From assembly GCA_036426205.1 (NCBI GenBank), contig CM071568.1, positions 36,257,499 to 36,321,498 of the forward strand: a DNA stretch of 64,000 nt. The letters run 5' to 3'. The DNA comes from Ascaphus truei. Taxonomy: Eukaryota; Chordata; Amphibia; Anura; Ascaphidae. Within the stretch, counting starts at the first letter, position 1; each line of letters opens with the position of its first letter. The notes beneath the pieces were generated by a model that was not told the origin of the DNA, did no database searches, and worked only from the letters and a program-made list of their open reading frames with translations. The translations under genes and the position numbers were made by a program. Positions 11,206 through 21,794 of this stretch are shown piece by piece.

Positions 11206-11579
11206 TCCTCGGGTGGTCCCTGCAGGTCCGCCGGGCCTCCATAACTGTTTCCTCACCGCAGGTGTCCGTGGGACCTCAGGTGGTCCCCGTGGGCGTCCGT
11301 TGGTCCGGAGGTTGTCTCCCCGGGTCTCTGGGGCCCCTCAGGTGGTTCCCACGGGTGTCTGGGGGCCCTTGGGTGGCCTGCGGTACCATTCCTGTATTTT
11401 AATAGATCATTTGCCCATTATTAAACACAATATTAGCTAGGCAGCATAAATAAATAAATAAAAACCGTTCTACTGTACATACGACTGCCAATGTGAAGGG
11501 CGTCCTCGTCAGCATACTGCAAGCCATGTCCTCTGTTGCCAGAAAGCATACATAATAAATACAATCTAATGACCCCTAA

Positions 11580-11626
11580 CCCCTTAATCACCATAGCGGT
11601 TAATAACCGCTATAGTAATTAAGGGA
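11580..11626. repeat. Hairpin at the foldback centre
   Basis: CCCTTAATCACCATAGCGGT pairs with an ACCGCTATAGTAATTAAGGG arm across a 2-6 nt loop. It is a near-perfect palindrome of about 47 bp. Confidence 0.85.
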
Positions 11627-11700
11627 TTTACCCACTCTGCCCCACTACACAACCAGGAGGCCTAACCACCCACCCCGGACACACTATACCCATCCTGTAC

Positions 11701-11768
11701 CCATTGATTGTTATAGTAGTACATCATACCCATATAATATGGGCATAAGCTACTATAGCAGTCAATGG
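11701..11768. repeat. Second hairpin at the foldback centre
   Basis: CCATTGATTGTTATAGTAGT on the left pairs imperfectly with the ACTATAGCAGTCAATGG arm on the right. CCCATATAATATGGG forms the tip. Confidence 0.85.
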
Positions 11769-12364
11769 TCACTCTAATACAAAAGCCTAAATGTCCAAAA
11801 TACACAATAATAAAACCTATACAACAAGCACCTAAACACCCAAACAGTAAAAAGTAATAGTCAATCAATCAATTACCTAAATAAAACCGCTAGCCAACCA
11901 TGCAATTAAAGACATAAAACCACTAGCCAATCAATTACCTAAAGTAAATAAAACCACTAACCAACCAATCAATTAAATAAATCACACCACTAGCCCAAAT
12001 ACCCAGACACCCGTGGGAACCACCTGAGGGCCCTCAGACACCTGTGGAGATGACGAATGGCCCCCTGGCACCCGCAGAGACAACCTGTGGACCCCATTGG
12101 GGCCCACGGACACCCACGGGACCACCTGGAAGCACATGGAGCTTAGCGGGGACCACCAGAGCACCCCCGTACACCCATGGGAACCCCCTGGGCTGCATTG
12201 TGGGGCCTACGGACACATGTGGGGACCAACCGGGGGACCCCTGCTTGTCTGTGGTATTAATCTTGTGTCTATAAAAATAAATATTCATTTTATTTGGGTC
12301 ACAGGGGGGTGGGTTGTGTATTGGTGCTTACTACATTTTTTATTTAAATGTATGACTATTGTAG

Positions 12365-12600
12365 ATGAGCAGGGGGTCTCCTGAGCAGAACCACGTTGGT
12401 TTCAGGTATGGGGACCCCCTGCTTCCCGAGATAAAGGCCCCGTTGTGAGGTGCCGGTATCTCCTGTGCATGGAAATGTCTCGATCACGTGACACGAGACA
12501 TTTCCATGCATAGGAGATAACCTGTATCTCGGGAAGTAGGGGGTCCCCGGACCTGAAATCAATGCGGTTAAGCTCCAAAGACCCCCTGCTACATAACTGT
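12365..12600. repeat. TCACGTGA-centred palindrome in right arm
   Basis: This is a third copy of the family. CTTCCCGAGATAAAGG and GGAGATACC/GGTATCTCC pairs flank a CGATCACGTGACACG centre. It is inverted relative to the left arm, as expected for a foldback. Confidence 0.8.
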
Positions 12601-12706
12601 AATATTTAAAATTAAATAAAAACCGCACAATCGCCTGTGAGAGGCGCATAGTTAGAATTACTGATTCAGCCCTCTTACTACGGGTTTCTTACAGACAGGC
12701 AGACCC

Positions 12707-12711
12707 TGGTA
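12707..12711. other. Target-site duplication TGGTA, left
   Basis: TGGTA lies directly before the ATTTATTT 3' tail of the truncated LINE and recurs at 13698-13702, just beyond its 5' break. The pair marks the insertion limits. Confidence 0.8.
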
Positions 12712-13697
12712 TTTATTTATTTATAAAATATTTCACCAGGAAGTAATACATTGAGAGTTACCTCTCGTTTTCAAGTATGTCTTGGACACAGAGTTAAGAC
12801 AAATAATACATGTTTACAAATACAGTTACATAATGAGCAGGGTATACATTGCATGCACAGTTAAAGATAATATATATTATGGGCGTATGAAACAGTTACA
12901 GACCAGATTAAAATGTGTGACAGCCTTAGATTTGAAAGAACTTCGACTGGTGGTGGATGTAAGAGTCTCTGGTAGATTGTTCCAGTTTTGGGGTGCACGG
13001 TAAGAAAAGGTGAAGCGGCCGGATACTTTGTTGAGCCTTGGGACCATGAACAGTCTTTTGGAGTCTGATCTCAGGTGATAGGTGCTGTATGTGGTAGGGG
13101 TGAGGAGCTTGTTCAGGTAGCTGGGTAGCTTGCCCATAAAGAATTTGAAGGCAAGACAGGAAAGGTGAACTTTGCGCCTAGACTCGAGTGATGACCAATC
13201 TAGTTCTTTGAGCATTTCGCAGTCATGTGTGTTATAGTTGCATTGGAGAACAAAACGACAAATTGAGTTGTAGAGGGTGTCAAGTTTGCTAAGGTGGGTT
13301 TGAGGTGCTGAGCCATAAACTATGTCTCATAGTCAATAATTGGCATTAGCATCTGCTGTGCGATACGTTTTCTGACCAGGAGACTTAGGGAGGATTTGTT
13401 CCTGTAAAGTACCCTTAGTTTGGCATAGGTCTTGGTTGTCAGGGTATCAATGTGCATCCCAAATGTTAAGCGGGAGTCAAACCATATGCCCAGGTATTTA
13501 AAACTAGTGACAGGGGTTAGGGTGGTGTTACCATTGGTTCTAATCAGGAGCTCAGTCGCTGGAAGCGTTAAAAATTTAGTCTTGGTCCCAAATACCATTG
13601 TTACAGTCTTGTCAGTGTTTAAAAACAGTTTGTTTTGGGAAATCCAGTTTTCGAGTCTGAAAATGTCAGACTGAAGTATGTGTGGAAGGTCAGAGTG
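12712..13697 (-). pseudogene. 5'-truncated copy of the 2A-bearing LINE, C-terminal end of ORF
   Basis: The copy matches 33370-34370 of the full-length LINE at very high identity by eye and keeps the same 3' tail (ATTT repeat, then AAAATATTTCACCAGGAAG). The protein frame (13598 down to 12877) covers the end of the reverse transcriptase and the C-terminal domain, with phrases LIRTNGNTTLTPVTSFKYLG and LKELDWSSLESRRKVHLSC. A one-base deletion near 13327 (TGTCTCATAG where the full copy has TGTCTCCATAG) shifts the frame. It entered the right arm of the foldback element and is flanked by a 5-bp TGGTA duplication. Typical 5'-truncated, dead insertion. Confidence 0.9.
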
Positions 13698-13702
13698 TGG
13701 TA
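13698..13702. other. Target-site duplication TGGTA, right
   Basis: Partner of 12707-12711. Beyond it the foldback sequence resumes with GGAC, matching TAGGAC in the left arm. Confidence 0.8.
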
Positions 13703-13762
13703 GGACTCACACAGCAGGGATCCCTGCTGTGTTAATCCGGTGGGCCATTAGTCTGCCGCAGA

Positions 13763-14818
13763 AAATCTGTAGGTTAGCCATGTTTGTTAAACATTTAAAT
13801 GTATGTAACCTGTGAGACCATATGTCACCACTGTCACAATAATTTTCTTTATATGTTAAAGCTGCAGTTCAAAGTGACGTTTTGACAAAATGAAAAGTCT
13901 TTTCCCTCATTAATGGAAAATTTAGTCCATCAATATTACATTACTGGCAGGTACTAGATCCAATTGGTGCCCTGCTAGAGAGAGGCCGGGGATGAAGAGG
14001 CCGAGCCAATCAGAAGAGGAAAGGGATGCCACTTTGCTAATGCTTTACAGTATACATTATAAACATTGTATATTTATATTAAAAATATATGGCATGGTTC
14101 ATTTCAAACTATTTTTTCAGAGCACATAAATGATTGATTCTTCATAACACACATGTTGAATATTGTTTGAACTGCATCTTTAAGACATCACGATAGGACT
14201 ATCCTGCAACCCTGCTGAACTGAAAAATTCATGTACCCCCTATATAACCATTAAATCAACAAGTCATATCTTAACACATTCAAGCAGTGACACAATAAGG
14301 TCCAAAAGGTAAACAGTTATATTTATTAAAACTCTTACTTTTCAAGACCTCTGGATCAAAAATACAAAGCAATACGTGTCAGCTCCAAAGACTCCATGCT
14401 TAAAACATGTTTTTAAAAAAGCATTATTTTGTTCTAAGTTCCGTCTCGCCGCATATCGGCAGCTTCTCACAACCTTTTTGCCAACTTTTCCTGGCGGGAC
14501 GATTTTGAGAGGAAATCTCAATTCTAGAGCGGCGATTAGGCTCGATTACACATACAGGTAAGTCTCTATAGCAAGTCCCTCCCATTTGACATGTGAGTAT
14601 CTTCACTGGTATATACCAGTTTTTAACTGTACTAGGTTATATAAGCATATGCTTGGATATATTAACCCCTTCTGGGTTTATTTCACATAACAATAGTATG
14701 CATTTAGCGTAGGGACCTGCTATAGAGACTTACCTTGAAGTGGTTAGTAGGCTTGGCATTATTTAATCAAAGGATGTAAACCACAACCCTCCTTTATCTT
14801 ATAGTTTTTTTCACTATA
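13763..14818. other. No gene seen
   Basis: Noncoding, AT-rich. A purine/pyrimidine-mixed block at 14400-14620 looks repeat-like but I cannot name it. Confidence 0.45.
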
Positions 14819-14828
14819 ATATATATAT

Positions 14829-14897
<69 letters not shown>

Positions 14898-14900
14898 TTA
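14819..14900. repeat. (AT)n microsatellite
   Basis: Nearly pure TA repeat with a few interruptions. Confidence 0.9.
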
Positions 14901-15529
14901 GTCCCCATTTACTGCTATCCCAAAAGGAGAAGCGCAGGGATTCGCTTTCTGTTTTTCACATTTGTATGGCTAATCCCTTCACCAGCTGCATGCTCCTTAC
15001 ATAGAGAAGCAAGACGATTATATATTTGTTTTATATTATCAGAGATACCTGTATTGGTTGTACCATGTAGTGTTATACCTAAATTTGTGAAGTTACATTA
15101 AATATTTATTAGTCTAAGTGCATGAAAACCCAATTATTATGAATAAGTGTCATATGATTACTGTGCTTTGTATAGTTATTTTTCAATGTTTGTTTATAGA
15201 CAATGAATTTAAGCACGTGTACTCTATAAGAATTAAACGTAATAGGTCCATTACGTTTGTTAAGTTTGTCAAGAAAATTTTCTCTAGCAGCAAAGAGCGC
15301 TCTCACCCAACTGCTGAGCACAAGAGATCCCCTCAATCCTCCAACTGCTGCACCTCGAGGGAGACAGAGAAGAGACAAGGAGAAGAAAGAAAATACAAGA
15401 CTAGAGATAGATAAAAATAGAGTGAGATAGAAAAGACAGACACCAGAGAAAAGAGAGGGAGAAGAGAAAGACAGACTGAAGCTAATGTATTTGAATTTAC
15501 TCTGTCACAATATTAATATAAATATATAC
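14901..15529. other. No gene seen
   Basis: Noncoding. The part 15270-15475 is rich in AGAGA purine runs. No coding or RNA signal is seen. Confidence 0.45.
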
Positions 15530-15960
15530 ATATAAGAAAAGGGAGAGAGAATGCGCGTACCACATAGCATAAATCTGAGTATAAATTGTATTAATACAAA
15601 AAATAAAAAAGCCTTGAGATAGGCACTCTCACAAGGATGATGTTAGTAAGCGCATGTAGAGATAATATCTCATGCTGGAGTAATGAGTGTATACAAAGGT
15701 GATGCGGTCATCTGTATCAGTAGGCAGTCACTGATGTTGTTCCTGCAGCAGATGAAAGGTTCCTGTGTGCTCGCAGCAATCCAAGAGTGGTGCAGGGGCC
15801 AGTGGCCAGGGGGAGATGTTATTGCTTCCCACGCGGTGAAAACACGTTGAAACTTCAAACAAACGTACACAAATGCTAGCGTGAAGACGTCACATGCAAG
15901 AGGGAGTCGGTCCTGACTCATTTCATAATGGATAATGTGACTTCATCAGAGGTAAGAGAA
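15530..15960 (-). repeat. Hammerhead-associated repeat family 2, decayed hammerhead
   Basis: The outer end (AAGAAAAGGGAGAGAGAATGCG, 15534 on) and CACTCTCACAAGG match 32268-32690. At the other end, on the minus strand, CTGATGA (15950-15944) is followed by AGTCACATTATCC and then GAAA at about 15929. A hairpin GAGTC/GACTC follows and could be stem III. The 3' side of stem II is degraded (TTAT for the expected GTGA), and stem I does not pair. The fold is therefore a decayed hammerhead. Confidence 0.55.
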
Positions 15961-16687
15961 ACACAGTGTAAGCAGTCCTTAAGTGGTGATTGCTAACCAA
16001 TGAAATCAGTATAAGGTAACTAGTAGCAAGTGCAGATGATAAGGAGGTAAATAACCAATAAGAACTAATTAAAACCAACATAGCAGTTTGTATGCTATAT
16101 TAAAAGCTAGATGGCAGACTAATATGGTATTCATTCTATAGGTGAGGTGAGACATGATAACTAAAACATACATGGACCATGATGTGATAGCACAAGAGCA
16201 ATATCAATAAAAATATTAGGTGAAAATAATTGGGGGATTTATATAAAATCAGAAATGCAAATACACTGAAATACAGGATAATACACAAATAATCCAAAAC
16301 ATGGCTATTAGAGATGTATTAGCCATTGTCATAAGATGATAACAAACATTGTCAGTATTATATGATTCAGTCTCCTAAATAATTTGAGGAGTTAACATAC
16401 CATATAAAAGACATACAGTACAATCAGAGATTAATATATCAGATATTGATGGTATACAGAAGGACTGTTATATCAGCCCAAAAATTAGCTATTAATAATT
16501 AGAAAACCCCAAAAATGGTCAATGAAGATATAGTTCATTGTTGAAGGTAAAAATATCTGCAAATGTATTTGCTATAGAAGATGTGAAAGAACTTGAGAGA
16601 CTGGAGGAATTAGGGAGAAATAGAATCCCTTGTAACCACTATAAAAAGGAGACCAAACAGGGAAATAATATAATCAGACTAGTGTGC
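15961..16687. other. No gene seen
   Basis: AT-rich noncoding DNA up to the TA target of the next element. No features supported. Confidence 0.5.
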
Positions 16688-16689
16688 TA

Positions 16690-16726
16690 CAGCCGCGCCC
16701 ATTTTTATTTGAACACTTCTCCGATA
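16690..16726 (+). repeat. Left terminal inverted repeat of forkhead/Tc1 copy A
   Basis: Begins CAGCCGCGCC after TA. The block TTTTATTTGAACACTTCTCC aligns with TTTTATTCTAACAAATCGCC at the end of copy B. Confidence 0.5.
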
Positions 16727-17099
16727 TTTTCCGGTGACTTTTTCCGAATGCCACGCGTTCGCAGCGTTCATGCGGCGTTCATGCGGCATTCGTGCTGTAC
16801 TGATGTCGCAATCATTCCAGCATCACCCGCGCTTGATCTGTTTAATGAGAATGGTTCGGATTTAATTGGTTGCAATTCTTCGCGCATCCGCCAGGTGGCA
16901 GATATTCATGAATTGTAATGCGCATGCGCTTCAGTAATGTGTCGACTTACAGGTGTTTAAAAAATACCACAGTGGTCCTTTGTGAATTGACCTTGGTACT
17001 GAAGAAGTTGTACAACATTGTATCTATTTAGGCGTTTCATATTAAAAACTAAATGCAAAGTGTCTGGTGTTCTATTCCATTGTCCAGAGAGGTCCAGAG

Positions 17100-17740
17100 A
17101 TGAGTACACCACTGCAGTCCATATTCAAAAAGCCCAACATAACGTACGCTTATTTAATATGGTCGGCAATTAGTTCAGCAGATGATAAGATGGCCACAGT
17201 TGGTCAAATTTTTCAATATTTTATCGAAAATTATGACTTTTACAAATTTTCACCAGATGCTCAGGGGTGGAAGCGTGCGATAAGGAAAATGTTATGTATC
17301 GATCCGCGTTTTTTTCGTATTGCTCCTGCACCCGGAGTTACAGGAGGAGGGTATTGGTGTGTTGCCCCTGAATTTTCCAGTATCTTTGATCATGGAGAGT
17401 TCAAAAGGCGAAAGATCATGGTAAAACCAACTACGAATCGTCAATCCCAGGCAAGCAATGCACCAGCGCCAGCACCAGCACCGGCTTCCATTAACGGTCC
17501 GACCGTCTGTGAAAACCTGCTGACCGGCAACCCTTGCTATCTGCCACGGCCTGGATACCAGCAGCCTGAGCAGGATTTCACATACAGATACCAGCAAGCT
17601 TGCATGTACCAAAGCGATTTCTAGCTTCATCAGCTGTCAACTACATATGTAGCAGGCCCGCTGTCACCTGTCAACTACGTGTATAATCAAGACTACGGGA
17701 CTAGTAGTGGCTCGGCGCCAACCAAATGGCAATGTCTATG
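17100..17740 (+). pseudogene. Forkhead (winged-helix) domain exon of the Tc1-type element, copy A
   Basis: From the ATG at 17100, residues 11-105 read as a complete forkhead domain. KPNITYAYLI is helix 1. DKMATVGQIFQYFIENYDFY spans helix 2. GWKRAIRKML (56-65) is the recognition helix. GGGYWCVAP is wing 1, and IFDHGEFKRRK the C-terminal basic tail. In host Fox proteins the recognition helix carries N..RH contacts; here they are R and K, so DNA specificity should differ. An Ala/Pro-rich linker follows. A TAG at 17622 replaces CAG of copy B and breaks the frame. Beyond it the frame runs to KWQCLW and a GTGGGT donor at 17741. I chose 17100 because the conserved region starts there, although an in-frame ATG exists at 17067. 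Confidence 0.8.
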
Positions 17741-17944
17741 GTGGGTACAGCTGCCGTATGTCATTCTTTTTTTACCATATCAATATCAATGCACAGTAAA
17801 GCTATTCTCCTGTAATCAATCGCTTTGCTTATGGTTATTTAGTTCCTTTAGCCACAATTCGCCAAAATGTAGTCCAGCAATATCATTGGCTGAGCAGCTT
17901 CTACAGTAAATACTGAACAATTGGTGGACAGCTAGGTGCATGCG

Positions 17945-17976
17945 CATTGGAACCTTGTTGAAACGCATATGCATCT
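17945..17976 (+). repeat. Subterminal motif GCATTGGAACCTTGTTGAAA
   Basis: This motif, with GCGCATGCG-type sequence beside it, recurs inverted at about 20046-20076 in the same element and in copy B at about 38905-38935. It could be a binding site for the element's own protein; that is a guess. Confidence 0.5.
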
Positions 17977-18027
17977 CATCACATCTAGGCGCATGCGTGT
18001 ATGTGAACAAAAGACGCCCCCTGAGAA

Positions 18028-18450
18028 AACATCACACGTAAATTCCCAGATGGTCACCGTTTCTACCAGGACAACGATCCAAAGCACACCGCGTCAACTG
18101 CGCATATTCTTGCCTGCGGTATCAACTGGGTGAAGACACCAGCGGAGTAAGTATGGTAACCGTGTCTCATTTTTTCCCACTGTTTACTGTGTATCTCTTT
18201 AACTAATTCTCCTTTTTTCCCCTTCAATGACAAATCGCCAAACTTCAATCCTATCGAAATGGTCTGGCATCAGCTGAAGGACCATATCCGAAAAGTGGTG
18301 AAACCCTCAAAAAAGGATGAGTTGGCGAATGGCATAATAAGTTTTTGGAACGATGTGCTCACCGTGGAATGATGTAATAAATATATCGACCATATTGCGA
18401 CTGTGTTGCCCATTGTGATAAAGCGTAATGGGCAAGCATCAGGAAGGTAG
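18028..18450 (+). pseudogene. Tc1/mariner-superfamily DDE transposase, C-terminal exons
   Basis: The first exon (18028-18146) encodes [20 protein letters not shown] and then [10 protein letters not shown]. The second catalytic Asp (in QDND) is present, and GTAAGT follows as a splice donor. The second exon (from about 18234) encodes SPNFNPIEMVWHQLK, with the catalytic Glu, then a KPSKKDELANGI segment and NGQASGR before the final TAG at 18448. The Asp-Glu spacing is about 32 residues, which is shorter than in Tc1 (34). The acceptor before 18234 lacks AG (CAAA), and a TGA at 18370 interrupts the frame. The first catalytic Asp and the N-terminal part are missing, probably lost in the deletion at about 18027. 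The exon is in the same orientation and element as the forkhead exon. Confidence 0.8.
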
Positions 18451-18480
18451 TATGGTACAGTACTGCACTTTAGTATGGTA

Positions 18481-19708
18481 AGTACAGGCACACCAAGTAC
18501 AGTATGATACAGGTAAGTATGGCACAGATTGTGTTACAGTATACAGCATGCACTTTACTGCACTAATTTTTAATTTTCAGAGAGAGCTGCACTACCAATC
18601 TTGTTACAAAGTATTTTACAGTACAGAAGTTCCAGTATACAGTAGTTTGACAGTAGTAACTGCATACAATATGGAGTCGTTATACTGTACACAATGCAAT
18701 TATATGCCCTTTACTTCACTAATTTTTTCTTTCCTTTTCAGAGACAGCTGGCTGCACTACAAAAGGACGGGTGGGGGGGGGTATCATGTGTAAATTGTGT
18801 GAACTGTGTGTATAGTGTATCTACAGTCATGATTTACAAACCCCCCCTCTCAATGAACTACAGAATGCAATGTGGCCATGACGAACAAGAGAAAGACTAA
18901 AAATTTGTATTACTGTTTTTATTATTATAAATTTGCCTTATTCATGATTATTTGTATTTTTCATTCTTCCATGATATGCACCGGCCCTCAAATTTCAACT
19001 GACAGAAGAACTACAGTACACTACTGTACACTACTGTACACTACTGTACATGTACAAAGAAGATAAACACTGAAAATGATTATTTGTATTTTTTATTCCT
19101 GATAAAATAAAATAAATATTTCATTAAATTCACAATAATCATAATCATTGAAACAGCCACCCCCGCCCCCCTAAGAATATTTTTTAAATCTCATTTTTTT
19201 TCTTTGAACTTTAAATTCACTGTGAATGTGTGTGGGGGGGCTTCTTCAGGAAGGCTTACATTTTTATTCATTGGTTACATTTTTATTCATTGGCTAATCA
19301 GATTAACATACTCAATTCGAGAAGGGTTTATCACAAGTGTCCATGCGTTACTGTAAACAAAGCCTCAAAGGGTTGGGGGGGAGGTGGGTGGATGGATGAG
19401 TCATCATAATGGATTAGCATAATGGATTAGCCAAGCATTTGAAAATTAATGGTTTGCGAGAGGTGTCGATAAGAAGTTGAAATCCTTGAGCCTTGTGTGT
19501 GTCTGCGGAGGGGAGGGGGATAAAGCTGCATGAAGGATTAGCTGTACTGTAGTTCAAAGACATATTTCCAACATAATGTTTTGATCCCACACCCCCAAAT
19601 CAATAAAAATCACATAAAGCATGTGAATGACCAGTGTCGCATTAAAAAGCTACAGTACCGATAGAATATCAGAATAACAAGAATTTTTATGCAGGCACAC
19701 ATGTCTGG

Positions 19709-19740
<32 letters not shown>

Positions 19741-20200
19741 TTACCAGTCTTGAACTTCCACATGAATGTGAAGTTATACACGCATGCGCATTAATCATCA
19801 ACTAGGTCCCTTACCAAAGAGGATTACACAAAGGCACAGAGATGTGACACCAGGCTCTGTACGTTTTACACGCAGGATTGTGATGACAGGTTCAAGATGA
19901 TTGAAGCCAGAAAGCCATCTGGCTTTTAAAAAGTCATCTGGCTGGGAGAGGTGAACTGTAGATAAGAAGCTGAAATAGTACTTTATCCTTGTGTGTGTGC
20001 GGGGGCGAGAGGGAGAGCGCTGTATGCGCCGAAATGTGATACTGTAACACGCCTATGCGTTTCAACAATGTTCAAATGAAACATTCAGTATTGTACGGTA
20101 CACACATAATATAAAAAGAGTATGAAAACAAGTAAAAGTACTGATTACAAAATACTGTAATACCGTACATACAGTACTGTATAGAAATGTGATAATTTTA
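18481..20200. other. Noncoding 3' part of the forkhead/Tc1 element
   Basis: No frame is supported. Two exon-like acceptors occur: TTAATTTTCAG before 18581 and CTTTTCAG before 18743. Both are followed by AGAGCTGCACT/CAGCTGGCTGCACT, so the segment was duplicated locally. A second internal direct repeat joins 19450-19550 and 19945-20040 (GATAAGAAG.TGAAAT ... TTGTGTGTGT). Several short TACTGTAC repeats lie at 19015-19050. Confidence 0.5.
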
Positions 20201-20485
20201 TATTCAAAGAAGATGCGATGCTATATTTTTGTAATACTGTATTCTGTAAATCTTGCATTTTATAAATACTGCGTGCGCGCACACAGACATAATGCATTAG
20301 ACATGCATTAGACTTATTAGATTTTTAAGACAACAGCTCGCGAACGCCCACCTGTGTTCTTAGACGGTATTGCGGTATTGCGGTATTTAGCAGACAGCGC
20401 TAAAAATCCGAGCGCTAACATACCGGAAAGCGCTCTGGAAAAAAAGAAAATATACCGCATCTTGCCGCGGTTATCAGAGCGCCGC

Positions 20486-20522
20486 GGATCCGGCCACATT
20501 AGGATAAAGGCGGCTGCAGCTG
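20486..20522 (-). repeat. Right terminal inverted repeat of forkhead/Tc1 copy A
   Basis: Read on the minus strand it starts CAGCTGCAGCCGCCTTTATC next to TA (20523-20524), and aligns with the copy B end. Confidence 0.5.
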
Positions 20523-20981
20523 TAGTATAAATGCACTCATTGAAACCTGCAGGAGTGAGAGTGCAGAGTATATATCCAATTGGATTTTCTCATAAACAAG
20601 GTCTTGAATCTATCACTCCCCAACAAAGTGGGGGAATATGCTCAAGATCTATAATCTTAAAAAGTTTGGGTTCTTTATTTTGATGAATACTGAAATGTTT
20701 GGCAACACTATGAGTCAAGAGACCCCTGATAACATTCCTCCTATGCTCCAAAAATTTCACATTGAGATGGTGTATAGTCCTCCCAATGTATTGATACTCA
20801 CAGGGGCATGATAAACATATACACAAAATATGTGGGGATACAATTAATGTTGCCTTGAACAAGTGTGCCTTTGGAATGAAAATGGAATACATTATCCCAA
20901 ATTAATTGGTGACACATATTACAATGGTTCTTAGAATATTTGGAATTAATGTAGATGGACAGAGCCAATGGCACTCTAGAG

Positions 20982-21189
20982 CAGTGGTTTCCAACCTTTT
21001 TTGGTTAAGGAACCCCAAGTGAAATTCTGAGGAACCCCCAACTATCTCTAATAGCAACTTTGTGATCCTATGCATTGTAAATTATTCTGTATTTGATAGA
21101 ATTTTCAAATGACAAGAAAATTTCAGGGAATGCTTTAGGGATGCCTGGGGAACCCAAGGGTTCCTAGAAACCCTGGTTCAAAAACACTG
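20982..21189. mobile_element. hAT-type nonautonomous element, 208 bp
   Basis: The ends CAGTGGTTTCCAACC and GGTTCAAAAACACTG are inverted repeats. They are flanked by an exact 8-bp duplication CTCTAGAG (20974-20981 and 21190-21197), which fits the hAT target pattern nTnnnnAn. The element has no coding frame. It sits inside the Penelope-like element, between its RT tail and its GIY-YIG part. Confidence 0.9.
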
Positions 21190-21782
21190 CTCTAGAGTGT
21201 TTCAGATTTCTTAGTCTACTGGGTGCTAGAATGTTCTTAATATTGGTAGCTTTCCTAAACACTACAGGGGCTCTGGTAGGCAACTACCCAACAAATGGGG
21301 GTCACACTGGAGGATCTTCCTATGGTTCTTGAGTATATATGTGATTTTGTCAACAAAAGGATGAAATCTTGTGATGAAATTGGGAGGACCAAATGAGGGT
21401 TTACGATCTGAAATATCTCTACATTTGTACAACTTAGCAGTGGATTTGGCTTTGGAAAGAGCAAATAATGTTCCCCTATCCTGAGCTTGGCATGATTTAA
21501 TGAATCCATGATAAGAGTCTCATCATAGCCTTTGGCAAAATATCTACCGTATGTGCCAGTTTGAGGGACTGTAAATCAAAATCCGCTTCCACAGAACAAT
21601 TTCTCCTCAATCTGCTAAATTGCCTTTGGGGAATATTACTAAGCCATTTTATGTGATGCCAGCATGTAGATAACTGTTAGTAGAGACTTCTTTAAAATAG
21701 AAATCGGTTTGAATCTTCAAATCCTTGCTAATGAAAAGAGTGAGATCCAGAAAACCAATGTTATCCTTATGAATGTAGGGCC

Positions 21783-21794
21783 TACGTACATTTT
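21783..21794. other. Target-site duplication of L1 (left)
   Basis: TACGTACATTTT is repeated exactly at 22906-22917. It is 12 bp long, as expected for L1 integration. Confidence 0.85.

Larger units (their letters stand above)
10782..13762. mobile_element. Long foldback (inverted-repeat) DNA element, interrupted by a LINE
   Basis: The left end (GCAGACATAGTGGCCCATCA) is matched in inverted order by the right end (TGGGCCATTAGTCTGCCGCA). Further in, both arms carry AGACAGGCAGACC/GGTCTGCCTGTCT, a GAGAGGCGCA/TGCGCCTCTC pair and a CACGTG-centred palindrome each. Then come GC-rich blocks full of GTGGTCCC/GGGACCAC. The arms reach to about 11400 and from about 11990. The centre (11410-11990) holds two more hairpins. 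No transposase is visible, so the element is nonautonomous. Without the LINE insert it would be close to 2.0 kb. A short relative of its ends lies at 52881-53000. Confidence 0.75.
16690..20522 (+). mobile_element. Tc1/mariner-type element carrying a forkhead-domain exon (copy A)
   Basis: The proposed unit is bounded by TA on both sides (16688-16689 and 20523-20524). Both ends start CAGC. The left reads CAGCCGCGCCCATTTTTATT and the complement of the right CAGCTGCAGCCGCCTTTATC. The corresponding end of copy B (minus strand from 40090) reads CACTGCTGCGGCAGCTTTTA and aligns with both. Inside lie a forkhead-type winged-helix exon (17100-17740) and, downstream, two exons of an IS630/Tc1/mariner transposase (18028-18450). 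By comparison with copy B the middle transposase exons were deleted at about 18025-18028, so copy A is defective. Boundaries are inferred from TA plus short, diverged TIRs. Confidence 0.6.

Noticed and set aside
17292..17630. Antisense frame over the forkhead exon
   Set aside because: It is a shadow of the plus-strand forkhead frame; the residues show no domain.
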